Assembly: GCF_019602855.1 (NCBI RefSeq)
Contig: NZ_CP080766.1
Coordinates: forward strand, 1,302,001-1,366,000
DNA length: 64,000 nt
Direction: 5' to 3'
Source: Cupriavidus pinatubonensis
GTDB taxonomy: Bacteria > Pseudomonadota > Gammaproteobacteria > Burkholderiales > Burkholderiaceae
Positions 20,103 to 30,588 of this stretch are shown here, one piece after another. How positions within the stretch are numbered: position 1 is the stretch's first letter; each line of letters begins with the position of its first letter. A program made the position numbers and the translations under genes. Below the pieces are notes generated by a model that saw only the letters and a list, made by a program, of their open reading frames with translations, was not told where the DNA came from and did not search any database.

Positions 20103-22094
20103 ATGCCTGTCTTCTTGCCTTCGCTGAAAGCGCGTATCGCGTTGATCACCACGGTCCTGGCCGCGGTGTTCGGCACCGGCATCGTGCTGACGTCGCTGTT
20201 CGCCGCGCACCGCGACCTGCAAGACGTGCTGCAGGACGAGCAGGACTCCATCGTCAAGCTGTCCGCGGACCAGCTCGACACCGCCATGGAAGACCGCATC
20301 ATGCTGCTGAGGCAGCAGGCCGCGCAGCTTGGCGGCCTGTTTGGCACGGCGCGCGGCGCGCAGGCCCCCGCGGCAATGGCGCAGGCGCTGGCGCAGGTAC
20401 GACGCGCCATTCCGGTCCCCGGTGCGTTCAATTCACTGATGGTCGTTGACGCGCGCGGCACGGCGCTCGGCGACAGCGGGATGGTCACCGAGGTGGGCGA
20501 CCGCACCTATTTCCGCGAAGCCGCACGCACGCTCGCCCCCGTGATCAGCCCGCCGATCCGCGCGCGCACCAACGACCGCCTCGGCGTGATCGTCGCCGTG
20601 CCGGTCCTGTCCGCGCAGGGACGCTTTGCCGGCCTGGTCGGCGGCTGGCTCGACCTGGCTCGTTCGAACTTCCTGGTCGAGGTGCTGCACAACCGGTTGG
20701 GCACCACGGGCTTCTACTGCCTGGTCTCCGCGGGCAGCCGCCCCGTCTACATACAGCATCCCGACCCGACCCAGGCGCGCCAGCCAGCCCGCGCGATCGG
20801 CGACACCTGTGGCCAGGACGATCGCGCCGCCACGTTGGAATTCCTGACACCCACGCGCCCCGTAGTCTCGCGCTACCTGATGTCCACGACGGGCTGGGAA
20901 CTGGTGGCGCTGCTGCCCGCGCACGAGGCCTACGCGCCGCTGCACCGCATGCAGCAACGCTTCCTGATCCTGGCGGGGCTGGCGCTGCTGCTGGTGGCCG
21001 CGTCCATCTGGCTGGCCGTGCGCCTTCTGCTGGCGCCGCTGACGCGGCTGCATGAAGTGGTCAGGGACAGCGCGTCCGACCTGTCCGCGTTCGAGCGGCT
21101 GCCCGAGCGGCAGCACCGCGACGAGATCGGCGACCTTGCGCGCGCCTTCACCCGCCTGATGCGCGACGTGCGCGAACGCCGCCAGGAACTGGACCGCAGC
21201 GAGCGGCGCCTGCGCGCGGTGACCGACACGCTGCCGTCGCTGCTGGCCTTCATCGACACGGACGAGCGCTATGTGTTCAACAACATTGCGTACGAGCACA
21301 CCTTCGGCCTGACGCTGGAGGAATTGCGCGGCAAGACCGTGCGCGAGGTATTGGGCGAAACGCGCTATGCCAGGGCCCAGCCTTTCCTGCAGCGCGCACT
21401 GGCCGGCGCCGTGGTGACCTTCGAGTCCGAGGAAAACGAACCCGAGTACCACTGCATGGAAACCAGCTACCGGCCCGAATGGAGCGCGGATGGCAGCGAG
21501 GTGGTCGGCGTGCATATCCACGTGCAGGACATTACGCCACGCAAGCTCGAAACCATGCGGCTATCGCATATTTCCAGCACGGACCACCTGACGCAGCTAC
21601 TGAACCGCAGCGCGTTCGAAAGCCGCCTGCAGGATGCCATGGCGCGATGCCGCGAAAGCGGCGGCATGATGGCGCTGCTGTACCTGGACATGGACCGCTT
21701 CAAGGCGGTCAACGACATCCATGGCCATGCGGCCGGCGACCTGCTGCTGCAAGCCTTCGCCAAGCGCGTGCTAGGCTGCGTGCGCAAGCAGGATGCGGTG
21801 GCGCGGCTCGGCGGCGACGAATTCGCGGTGATCCTCGAGAGCGTTGGCCATGCGGCCGCGGCGCGCAGCGTGGCTACCGACATCCTGTGCGCGGTGGGCC
21901 AGCGCTTTCACTTCGAAGGCATGTTCGCCGATATCGACGTGAGCATCGGCGTGGCGCTGTACGATGGCGGCCCGATGCAGGAGCGCGAACTGATGCGCCT
22001 GGCCGATGTGCTGCTCTACCGCGCCAAGGGCGCGGGACGGGGCCGCTACGAGATCGGCCCCCCGGAACTGATTACCGCAGACAGCGCTCAGTGA
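20103..22094 (+). CDS. Membrane CACHE-HAMP-PAS-GGDEF diguanylate cyclase
   Basis: 663 aa. The protein starts MPVFLPSLKARIALITTVLA with one membrane helix, then a periplasmic double-CACHE sensor (about 40-275; GDSGMVTEVGDRTYFREA), a second helix (about 288-310), HAMP (about 310-365), PAS (about 375-495) and GGDEF (about 500-655). The active-site motif RLGGDEFAVIL is intact, with an RKQD I-site upstream, so it should make c-di-GMP with product inhibition. The sensor probably reads a small extracytoplasmic ligand. The end overlaps the convergent zinc-ribbon gene by 7 bp. Confidence 0.9.
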   Translation: MPVFLPSLKARIALITTVLAAVFGTGIVLTSLFAAHRDLQDVLQDEQDSIVKLSADQLDTAMEDRIMLLRQQAAQLGGLFGTARGAQAPAAMAQALAQVRRAIPVPGAFNSLMVVDARGTALGDSGMVTEVGDRTYFREAARTLAPVISPPIRARTNDRLGVIVAVPVLSAQGRFAGLVGGWLDLARSNFLVEVLHNRLGTTGFYCLVSAGSRPVYIQHPDPTQARQPARAIGDTCGQDDRAATLEFLTPTRPVVSRYLMSTTGWELVALLPAHEAYAPLHRMQQRFLILAGLALLLVAASIWLAVRLLLAPLTRLHEVVRDSASDLSAFERLPERQHRDEIGDLARAFTRLMRDVRERRQELDRSERRLRAVTDTLPSLLAFIDTDERYVFNNIAYEHTFGLTLEELRGKTVREVLGETRYARAQPFLQRALAGAVVTFESEENEPEYHCMETSYRPEWSADGSEVVGVHIHVQDITPRKLETMRLSHISSTDHLTQLLNRSAFESRLQDAMARCRESGGMMALLYLDMDRFKAVNDIHGHAAGDLLLQAFAKRVLGCVRKQDAVARLGGDEFAVILESVGHAAAARSVATDILCAVGQRFHFEGMFADIDVSIGVALYDGGPMQERELMRLADVLLYRAKGAGRGRYEIGPPELITADSAQ

Positions 22095-22483
22095 ACCGTG
22101 CCGCGCGGTGTGCCGCCCGAGCCACCCGCGTCGCCAGCATCCTCACCGGCGTCACTGCCGGGCTCATACGGCACATGGCGTCCGTCGCTGGACTGGTAGC
22201 CGAGTTGCGCGTCGGCGCCCAGCATCTTCTGCCACGCAATCATCGCCTCGGCCACCGAGTTCGGTTCGCCCTTGAAGACGACCACGTCGTTGCCGCATGC
22301 CGGACACTGCCCGCCAAAGACGGCGTCGATGCCGGGCAAGCCGGGCACGTCGAGCTCATCGAATTCCTGGAAGGCCGTCTTGCAGTGGCCGCAGACCAGT
22401 TGCGCCGGGCGCAGGGCCTCTTTCTTCGCGCGTGCCGCTTCGGCCCGCTCCTGGGGCGTACCCCTTCGTTTTGCCTCGCCCAT
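22088..22483 (-). CDS. Zinc-ribbon-containing hypothetical protein (MGEAKRR start)
   Basis: 131 aa. It begins MGEAKRRGTPQERAEAARAK, a basic start seen in several small hypothetical proteins. Then CGHC (about 32-35) and CPAC (about 62-65) are spaced as in a zinc ribbon. The tail is acidic and glycine-rich (GSDAGEDAGDAGGSGG) and probably disordered. I cannot assign a function. It is divergent from the cysteine-rich copper protein and convergent with the diguanylate cyclase. Confidence 0.75.
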   Translation of the reverse strand: MGEAKRRGTPQERAEAARAKKEALRPAQLVCGHCKTAFQEFDELDVPGLPGIDAVFGGQCPACGNDVVVFKGEPNSVAEAMIAWQKMLGADAQLGYQSSDGRHVPYEPGSDAGEDAGDAGGSGGTPRGTVH

Positions 22484-22765
22484 GATGTCCTTCCTTTCCT
22501 GCCTTGGTGTGGAATGCCGCCTTTCCGATTAGAGCATGGCGGGGGGCGGCAAGTGCCGCTGCCCTGCGGGCTCCCGCGACATGTTCGGAGGCACAGGTCG
22601 CATTGTAGATCACTGCTGTGCAGCATACCCGTCCCGGCAGGACCCGTTTGCGCCTGCTATTGTGGATAACGGTTGCCTGCGGCATCCGCTCCGGTCACCG
22701 CGCGCGCCGTCTCTGTGTTGTCTCTTACCGCATGCCGTCACCGATCCCCCAAGGAGGACGCTCCC

Positions 22766-23116
22766 ATGATCCGACCCACCGTGCAGGAAAACGCCGCCCG
22801 CTACGCCGACTGCATTGCCGCCTGCAATGCCTGCGCCGCCGCCGCGCTCAAGTGCGCCGCGGCATGCCTGGAAGAGCCCGACGTGCGCAAGATGGCGCGC
22901 TGCATCGCGCTGGACATGGACGTCGCCGGCATTGCGCAGCTCGCCGCGTCCTACATGCTGCGCAACAGCGAGTTTGCCCCGTTGGTCTGCGAAGACTGCG
23001 CCGAAGTCTGCAAGTGGTGCAAGGAAGAGTGCGAACGGCACGACGCCGAGCATTGCCAGGAATGCGCCCGTGCTTGCGCGGCCTGCATGGAAGCCTGCCT
23101 GAAGATGACGGCCTGA
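22766..23116 (+). CDS. Cys-rich four-helix-bundle copper-binding protein (DUF326/Csp-like)
   Basis: 116 aa with 16 cysteines in CxxxC/CxxC patterns along predicted helices (DCIAACNACAAAALKCAAAC; then VCEDCAEVCKWCKEEC; then CQECARACAACMEAC). This matches cytosolic copper-storage proteins of the Csp3/DUF326 type, which bind many Cu(I) ions in the core of a tetrameric bundle. No signal peptide is seen, so it should be cytoplasmic. ATG at 22766 has an excellent ribosome site (AAGGAGG, 8 nt upstream); longer in-frame starts are less likely. Confidence 0.88.
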   Translation: MIRPTVQENAARYADCIAACNACAAAALKCAAACLEEPDVRKMARCIALDMDVAGIAQLAASYMLRNSEFAPLVCEDCAEVCKWCKEECERHDAEHCQECARACAACMEACLKMTA

Positions 23117-23168
23117 CCGAGCCAATAGTGCGCGTGGCGGGTGCCGCTTTCCTCACACCTGCTGCGCG

Positions 23169-24047
23169 CTAATCCTCGGTTCTCTTCCCGGCTGGCTCCG
23201 CAAGCGAGACAAACGCATCGATGAGCCGGGCCTGCCGACGTTCGCGCAGGCAGTACATGTACTCGTGCAATTGCGGCGATCCGCCCGTGAAGTGCAGCAC
23301 GCGCAGGTCCGCGTGGCTCGGCACTTCATGCAGCGCGATCACCGACACGCCGAGATTGCGCACCACGGCCTCGCGAATCGACTCGCGGCTGCCGATTTCC
23401 ATCTGGGAACCAGGCACGACATTGGCCTCGGCCAGCATCTGCTCGGTCGCGATGCGCGTGGTGGATCCCGCTTCCCGCATCAGCAGCCGGCACCCAGCGA
23501 GTGCGGCGGGGGTGATTTCGGTTCGCCCGGCCAAAGGATGGGTGCGATGCACGACCAGCACGAGCGGATCCACGCCCAGCAGCAGCCGCGACAGGCGCGG
23601 GTCATCCACGAAATTGGACGACATGGCCACGTCCACGCGGTACTCCTGCAGGGCATTGAGCATTTCCTGCGAGTTGCCCATCTCGACCGTGACGTCGATG
23701 GCCGGATAGCGTGCGCTGAAGCGGCGGATGAGGTCCAGCACATAGTACGGCGCGGTGGCGCCGATGCGCAGGCTGCCCGTGCGCAGGTCGCCCGAATGGC
23801 GCAGGAAGAAATCGATTTCCGTTTCCTGCTGGACCAGCGTCTCGACCTTGGGCAGCAGCGTCAGCCCCGCATCGGACAGCGCCAGACGCCTGCCGCCGCG
23901 GTGGAACAGCTCGACGCCATAGGCCTCTTCGAGCGCGCGGATCTGCGCGGTGATGGTCGGCTGCGACAAGCCCAGCCGCTTGGCGGCCTGCGTCACGCTG
24001 CCGATGCGAGCCACCATGAAGAACGACTTGAGCTGGGCGATAAGCAT
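23169..24047 (-). CDS. LysR-family regulator (CysB/CbbR-like subgroup)
   Basis: 292 aa with an N-terminal helix-turn-helix (about 4-63; LKSFFMVARIGSVTQAAKRLG, LSQPTITAQIRALE) and a LysR substrate-binding domain. It is divergent from fumC by 140 bp, but fumC is often constitutive, so the target is uncertain. The inducer is unknown. Confidence 0.87.
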   Translation of the reverse strand: MLIAQLKSFFMVARIGSVTQAAKRLGLSQPTITAQIRALEEAYGVELFHRGGRRLALSDAGLTLLPKVETLVQQETEIDFFLRHSGDLRTGSLRIGATAPYYVLDLIRRFSARYPAIDVTVEMGNSQEMLNALQEYRVDVAMSSNFVDDPRLSRLLLGVDPLVLVVHRTHPLAGRTEITPAALAGCRLLMREAGSTTRIATEQMLAEANVVPGSQMEIGSRESIREAVVRNLGVSVIALHEVPSHADLRVLHFTGGSPQLHEYMYCLRERRQARLIDAFVSLAEPAGKRTED

Positions 24048-24187
24048 GCTGGTGGCAGGGGAATGGCGTAAGAATGGCGTGAGTGCCGGTCACAATGAAG
24101 CACTATTCTAGAGGACGGCCACGTGACGGGCCGCCAGATGGCCATGCACCGCGTCCGTCTCTCTCCCTCGTAGCCAGGAGCTTGTCA

Positions 24188-25594
<1,407 letters not shown>

Positions 25595-25665
25595 GGCCTG
25601 AGAACGCCGGGGCGCAACTGTCGCTCCGGCAATACCTAACGATCTTGCCTACCGGGAACATCGAA

Positions 25666-26610
25666 TTGTCTACCGACCTCGCCCAATCCTGGCTGACCTT
25701 CAGCGCACCGGTTGCCGCAGCGCGTGCCGCGGGTCGGCCGCTCGTCGCACTCGAATCGACGATCATCGCGCACGGCATGCCCTACCCAGAAAACGTGCGG
25801 ACGGCGCACGAGGTAGAGGCACTGATTCGTGAGCTGGGCGCGGAGCCCGCGACGATCGCGCTGATCGACGGGCGCATCCGCGTCGGCCTGTCGGACGATG
25901 AACTCGAACGGCTCGGCCGCTCGGGCAAGGCCCACAAGGTCAGCCGCCGCGACCTGCCCGCGGTGCTGACCAGCGGCGAGCTTGGTGCGACTACCGTGGC
26001 GGGCACGATGATCTGCGCGGCGCTGGCCGGCATCGAGGTCTTCGTGACCGGCGGCATTGGCGGCGTGCACCGCGGCGCGCAGGAGACTTTCGATATCTCC
26101 GCCGACCTGCAGGAACTTGCGCGAACGTCAGTAGCGGTGGTGTGCGCGGGCGCCAAGTCCATTCTCGACATCGGCCTGACGCTGGAATACCTGGAAACGC
26201 AGGGCGTCCCCGTGCTCACTTGCGGGCAAGAAAACTTCGCGGCGTTCTACAAGCGCGACAGCGGTTTTCGCGCGGACTACCGGCTCGACGATCCGGCGGA
26301 ACAGGCACGCTTTGTCCGCACGAAATGGGATCTCGGACTTGCCGGTGGCGTGTTGCTGAGCACGCCGGTGCCAGAGGCGGCGGCCATGGCGTCGGAGGAA
26401 ATCGATGCGCTGACGCAGCGGGCACTTGACGAAGCGCAGGCGCAAGGCATCACCGGCAAGGCCGTGACACCGTTCCTGCTCGCGCGCATCAAGGCGCTCA
26501 CTGGTGGCCGCAGCCTGGCCACCAATATCGCGCTGGTGAAGCACAACGCCGAAGTCGGCGCACGGCTCGCACTGGCGCTGGCACAGGCGGCACGCGGCGC
26601 AGTGGCCTAG
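25666..26610 (+). CDS. psuG: Pseudouridine-5'-phosphate glycosidase
   Basis: 314 aa. It cleaves pseudouridine 5'-phosphate to uracil and ribose 5-phosphate (reversible C-C glycosidic bond). The frame has no ATG at the right place; TTG at 25666 is used. It puts the catalytic Glu of ALESTIIAHGMPYPENVRTA at residue 30, where the family has it, and gives the normal length. The catalytic Lys region CAGAKSILDIGLTLEYLET and GGIGGVHRGAQETFDISADL are intact. The kinase psuK that usually accompanies it is not adjacent. It lies 71 bp after fumC and may be co-transcribed with it. Confidence 0.92.
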   Translation: MSTDLAQSWLTFSAPVAAARAAGRPLVALESTIIAHGMPYPENVRTAHEVEALIRELGAEPATIALIDGRIRVGLSDDELERLGRSGKAHKVSRRDLPAVLTSGELGATTVAGTMICAALAGIEVFVTGGIGGVHRGAQETFDISADLQELARTSVAVVCAGAKSILDIGLTLEYLETQGVPVLTCGQENFAAFYKRDSGFRADYRLDDPAEQARFVRTKWDLGLAGGVLLSTPVPEAAAMASEEIDALTQRALDEAQAQGITGKAVTPFLLARIKALTGGRSLATNIALVKHNAEVGARLALALAQAARGAVA

Positions 26611-26634
26611 ACGCCGCCTCGGGCTGAAATGGCT

Positions 26635-26823
26635 TCAGTCACCGCTCTTTTCGGGCGGGACTGCCTTGCCCAGCAGCTTGCCGAGCAACCCGGTCTTCGC
26701 AGCAGCCTGCCGATCCTTCGTCTTCGGCACGTTGCCGGCGCGGTTGGCACCTGCCTGCTTCATGTTGTTGTTGATCTTCAGGCCCTTGTTTTTTTCGAGG
26801 TCGGTTTTCTTCACGGAGGTCAT
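26635..26823 (-). CDS. Small basic hypothetical protein
   Basis: 62 aa, Lys/Asn-rich (MTSVKKTDLEKNKGLKINNN) with a helical C-terminal part (AAAKTGLLGKLLGKAVPPEK). Composition and codon use differ from the Arg/Pro-rich shadow frames around it, which favours a real gene. There is no recognisable family, no membrane segment and a weak ribosome site. It is convergent with psuG. Confidence 0.55.
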   Translation of the reverse strand: MTSVKKTDLEKNKGLKINNNMKQAGANRAGNVPKTKDRQAAAKTGLLGKLLGKAVPPEKSGD

Positions 26824-26910
26824 CCCAGGAGTCGATGGGCTGCATTGTACGCAGTAGGGAGACCCCGGCGGCGTATTCGGACAGTGTCCGCCAGCCGGGA
26901 CGGCCGGGCC

Positions 26911-27903
26911 TCAATCACTCGCCGTGAACCCCGACGCCTCCACCACGGGCTTCCACTGCGCACGCTGCGCTTGAATCATCTTGCGCAGTGCCGCGCCGGA
27001 CTGCCCGTTCATCTCCATGCCCAGTGCGGCCATTTTGTCGCGCACGTCTGGCGTCCGGATCGCCTCGAGCATCGCCTTTTCAATTCGCCCCACCGTTTCC
27101 GCAGGCGTGCCTGCAGCAACGAAGGCCGAGTACCAGCCCGATGCCGATTCAAAGCCCGGCGCACCGGATTCCGCGAGCGTCGGCACGTCGGGAAGCAGCG
27201 ACGTACGCTTTGTGCCCGTAACGCCGAGGAAGCGGATCTTGCCCGCGCGATACAGCTCCATCTGCCCGGCGACGGCGTCGATGCCGAGCGGCAGCGTGCC
27301 GCCGATCTCATCGGTCAGCATCATCACCGCGCCGCGGTAAGCCGTCGGCAACAGCGGCACGCCGATTTCCTTGCCCAGCGTCAGCACGCCGAAATGGATC
27401 GTGCCGCCTAGCGTGACCAGCCCGACGCCGCCCTTGGCCGGTTGGCGCTTCACCCACGCGAGGTACTCCTGCATGGTGCGATAGGGCTGGTTCACGCTGG
27501 TCGACGCCACCAGCGGTACGTCGGCCAGATAGGCAACGGGGACAAGGTCCTTGTCGGGATCGTACGGAAGCTGCTTGTAGGTCAGCGGAAAGATCGTAAA
27601 CGGCGGCGCAGGCGAGATCAGGATCGTCTTGCCATCGGCAGCCGAGCGCCTGACGGTATCCAGCGCAAGCCTTGCCGATGCGCCGGGACGATTCTCGACC
27701 ACCACCGGCGTGTTCAGCGACACGCGCAGCTTCTCCGCCAGCGTGCGCGCGAAGATGTCGAGCGCGCCACCGGCGGCGAAGCCGACCACGATGCGCGTGG
27801 GCGTGTCACTGGCAGCCGCAACGGCGGCGTGGGGAACGGCACTGGCGCCGAGGGCCAGGCCCAGTATGGCCGCCAGGCGCTTCAGAACAATTCGGAACGG
27901 CAT
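26911..27903 (-). CDS. Bug/TctC-family periplasmic solute receptor
   Basis: 330 aa with a signal peptide (MPFRIVLKRLAAILGLALGA, cleavage near AVAAA). Tripartite tricarboxylate receptor hallmarks follow: RIVVGFAAGGALDIFARTLAEKL, VVVENRPGA, PYDPDKDLVPVAYLA, and VPTLAESGAPGFE. These bind carboxylates or other small polar ligands. No TctA/TctB membrane genes are nearby, as for many orphan Bug genes in this family. It is the last gene of the operon Bug - M81 peptidase - Bug. Confidence 0.88.
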   Translation of the reverse strand: MPFRIVLKRLAAILGLALGASAVPHAAVAAASDTPTRIVVGFAAGGALDIFARTLAEKLRVSLNTPVVVENRPGASARLALDTVRRSAADGKTILISPAPPFTIFPLTYKQLPYDPDKDLVPVAYLADVPLVASTSVNQPYRTMQEYLAWVKRQPAKGGVGLVTLGGTIHFGVLTLGKEIGVPLLPTAYRGAVMMLTDEIGGTLPLGIDAVAGQMELYRAGKIRFLGVTGTKRTSLLPDVPTLAESGAPGFESASGWYSAFVAAGTPAETVGRIEKAMLEAIRTPDVRDKMAALGMEMNGQSGAALRKMIQAQRAQWKPVVEASGFTASD

Positions 27904-27932
27904 TTCGGCAACCTTGGGCAATGCGCAGTCGC

Positions 27933-29435
27933 TCAGGCGGCCTGCAGCGTGGTGTCGGTTTCGAGCGGATAGATCGGGCGCCGCAGGTTGCGGAATGGGA
28001 ACAGGCTGTAATCCGAGCTGCAGACACCCGGGCCGGCAACGAGCACGATGTCCTTGGCGATCGGCTCGAACCCTGCGCGGAAATGCTGGCGCGACTTGAT
28101 CAGCACGTACTTGCGGCGCGACAGGTCGATGCCGGCATGCGTGAATACGCCCGTATCGAACGGCTCCTGCGGCTTCTCGCAGATGACCACGAGCGTGCCT
28201 TCCACGTCGAGCACGACGGTGCGGCCGAGGCTCAGCTTCATGCCGGTGAACATCGGCCCGGTCACCTGGTAGTTGCCATCGGTGATGCACTGGACGCGTC
28301 CTGTCAGCGTCAATGGGCGGCCCTTCAGGCCCAGCGCCGGCATATCTGTCTTGCCGCCGACGCCGAGCGTCACGGTGCTGCCGACGCCAGCGTCGATCAG
28401 CCTCGCCACGGCGGCCGGGTCCCAGAATGGTCCCGCCACCACGCCCTCCAGCCCTTGCCGGAGCACTTCGCCGAGCACCGTCATCTCGTCGGTCGGACCG
28501 CCCGCGCCGCAGTTGTCGCCGTGGTCGACCAGGATCACCGGCCCGGTTTCAGCCGTGCGCGCTCGCGCGATCGAGTCCTCCATCGGCTCGATCGGGAACA
28601 CGAAATCGGCGCGGCGTTCCCAGGCCATGTGGCACAGGTCATCGAGCAATCGGCGCGCGGCATCGGTATGCCCCGCATCGGCGACGATTACGACAGTCAG
28701 CCCGGTATGCGGGATGTCAGCCAGCGGGAAGCCGCCGAACACCGACGCGTTCAGCACCTCGCCGTCGCGCTCGGCGGCCATGGCGCGGTCCATGATGTCC
28801 TTCATCGGCTGCTCGCGCGGCGTCTGGCGCAGCATGTGCGTGAGCATCGGCAGCGTGCGCCAGAGCATGACGGGCTTGCTCTCGCCGCGCAGCGCCGCCA
28901 TCAGCGTGCGTGCCGCGCGCGCGCCGGTCTCGTAGACGTCCACGTGCGGATAGGTGCAATAGCCCGCGATGACCGTGGCGTTGTCGATCAGCGCAGCACT
29001 GAAGTTCGCGTGGAAATCGAGCGAGACGGCGATAGGCACGTCCGGCGCGACGGCCCGGATGCGTGCTAGCAGCTCGCCTTCGGCATCGGGAAAGCCTTCG
29101 GCGACCATCGCGCCGTGCAGGTCGAGCATGACCCCATCGCAACCGTCACGCACGGCGTCGACGATGATGGCCGCCATCGACTCGAATGCGTCGGCTGTGA
29201 CCACGCCGCTCGGCACGGCGTTGGCCATCAGCGGCATCACGAACTCGTCGCCCTGCTTCTCGACCAGGTCCATGAAAGCCGCCGCCGCGCTATTGGTGCC
29301 GCGGCATGCCCGCACCGCGTCTTCGCCGCGCAGCGGACCGTCAGTGGTGCTGCCGCGGTTGAATGCGCGCAGCGGCGTGGGGATCGGCGAAAAGGTATTG
29401 GTTTCATGCCGCATCAGGGCAATGACAAAACGCAT
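27933..29435 (-). CDS. M81-family metallopeptidase (MlrC/microcystinase-C-like)
   Basis: 500 aa. The family (DUF1485 plus MlrC C-terminal domain) includes MlrC, which hydrolyses linearised microcystin and Adda-containing peptides. Conserved blocks are visible: ALMRHETNTFSP at the N-terminus, VMLDLHGAMVAEG (about 104-116), VSLDFHANFS, and GYCTYPHVDVYETG, all with candidate zinc ligands. The C-terminal domain includes DHGDNCGAGGPTDEMTVL. The protein has no signal peptide, so it acts in the cytoplasm. It sits between two Bug receptors, which suggests hydrolysis of an imported amide or peptide-like compound. The natural substrate is unknown. Confidence 0.88.
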   Translation of the reverse strand: MRFVIALMRHETNTFSPIPTPLRAFNRGSTTDGPLRGEDAVRACRGTNSAAAAFMDLVEKQGDEFVMPLMANAVPSGVVTADAFESMAAIIVDAVRDGCDGVMLDLHGAMVAEGFPDAEGELLARIRAVAPDVPIAVSLDFHANFSAALIDNATVIAGYCTYPHVDVYETGARAARTLMAALRGESKPVMLWRTLPMLTHMLRQTPREQPMKDIMDRAMAAERDGEVLNASVFGGFPLADIPHTGLTVVIVADAGHTDAARRLLDDLCHMAWERRADFVFPIEPMEDSIARARTAETGPVILVDHGDNCGAGGPTDEMTVLGEVLRQGLEGVVAGPFWDPAAVARLIDAGVGSTVTLGVGGKTDMPALGLKGRPLTLTGRVQCITDGNYQVTGPMFTGMKLSLGRTVVLDVEGTLVVICEKPQEPFDTGVFTHAGIDLSRRKYVLIKSRQHFRAGFEPIAKDIVLVAGPGVCSSDYSLFPFRNLRRPIYPLETDTTLQAA

Positions 29436-29462
29436 AACAAAAACTCCGGTACGGGCGAGGCG

Positions 29463-30449
29463 TCAGTTGGATTCGAGATCGACAGTGCGGGCGATGGCGC
29501 CATAGCGCAGCGTCTCGCCCTGCAAGAAGCGCTTGCTCTCGGCGGGCGGCGTCAGCACGGACTCGTAGGCAAGCGTCTGCAGCCGTGCCTGGAAATCCGG
29601 CTCCTGGACACTGGCCTTCACTTCCTTGTAGAGGCGGTCGATCGTGTCCGCGGGCGTGCCGGCCTTGACCACGAGTGCCAGGTTGGCGCGGATCTGCAGC
29701 GCATCCTTGTCGTCCGGCTTCTGCAATTCCAGGTTCGGGAACTGCGCTACGGGCTTGCCCTGCAGCGCGGCCAGCGGCCGGGCCTTGCCCTCGGTCACAT
29801 AGCTGATGGAGGAGCCGATTACGTCGACGTGCGCGTAGGTCTGGCCGCCGATCAGGTCCGACATCGCCGGCGGCGAACCGCGATACGGCACGATGGTGAA
29901 GTCGAGCCCGTTGCGGCGCTTCCAGTCCGCCAGCCCAAGGTGCGCGGCGCCGGCCACGGTATTGATGCTGATGGATACCTTGCCGGGGTTCTTCCGGATA
30001 TAGGCCGTCAGTTCGGACAGGTTCATCTCTTTGCGGTCCGCCCGCGCAATGATCCAGTGCGGCACGGTGCTGACGATCGTGACGGGCGTGAAATCGGTGT
30101 CGGGGCGGTAACGCAGGCCCTTGATCGTATGCGGGTTGATGTTGAGCGTGCCGTCGCTCGCGAGCAGCAGCGTGTTGCCGTCCGCCTTCTCTTTCAGCAC
30201 GGACATCGCCCCCGGCACCGTGGCGCCGCCGGCAATGTTCTCCACCACCACGGGCTGGCCAAGGCGCTGCTCGAGCTTGCGCGCCAGCGTGCGCCCGACG
30301 ATGTCGTACGACCCGCCGGCCGGGAACGGCACCACGAGGCGGAGCGGCCGGTCGGGCCACGTGGCGGCGGTAGCGCACGTCGCGGCCATCATCGCTGCAC
30401 CAGCAAAAGCCGCCTGAAGGATGGCGGAAAGCCTGCTCGTTCGAATCAT
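29463..30449 (-). CDS. Bug/TctC-family periplasmic solute receptor
   Basis: 328 aa. The start at 30449 has a strong ribosome site (GGAAGGAG) and gives a signal peptide (MIRTSRLSAILQAAFAGAAM, cleavage near CATAA). Core motifs: RLVVPFPAGGSYDIVGRTLA, VVVENIAGGATVPGA, VPYRGSPPAMSDLIGGQ. It is the first gene of the three-gene Bug-M81-Bug operon, with a LysR gene divergent 139 bp upstream. It is a paralog of the last gene but clearly different in sequence, so it is not a recent duplication. Confidence 0.88.
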   Translation of the reverse strand: MIRTSRLSAILQAAFAGAAMMAATCATAATWPDRPLRLVVPFPAGGSYDIVGRTLARKLEQRLGQPVVVENIAGGATVPGAMSVLKEKADGNTLLLASDGTLNINPHTIKGLRYRPDTDFTPVTIVSTVPHWIIARADRKEMNLSELTAYIRKNPGKVSISINTVAGAAHLGLADWKRRNGLDFTIVPYRGSPPAMSDLIGGQTYAHVDVIGSSISYVTEGKARPLAALQGKPVAQFPNLELQKPDDKDALQIRANLALVVKAGTPADTIDRLYKEVKASVQEPDFQARLQTLAYESVLTPPAESKRFLQGETLRYGAIARTVDLESN

Positions 30450-30588
30450 CGGTCTCCTTCCGAGGTCTCGGTGCCTCGTCTGCATGTTGCGGATGCGGCC
30501 GACTATAGGGGATCCTGTCCTGCACCAAAAGCGAATTAAAATCTCGTCATATTGAGCAAATGGTTAACTTACCGAACGGGCCCATGCC

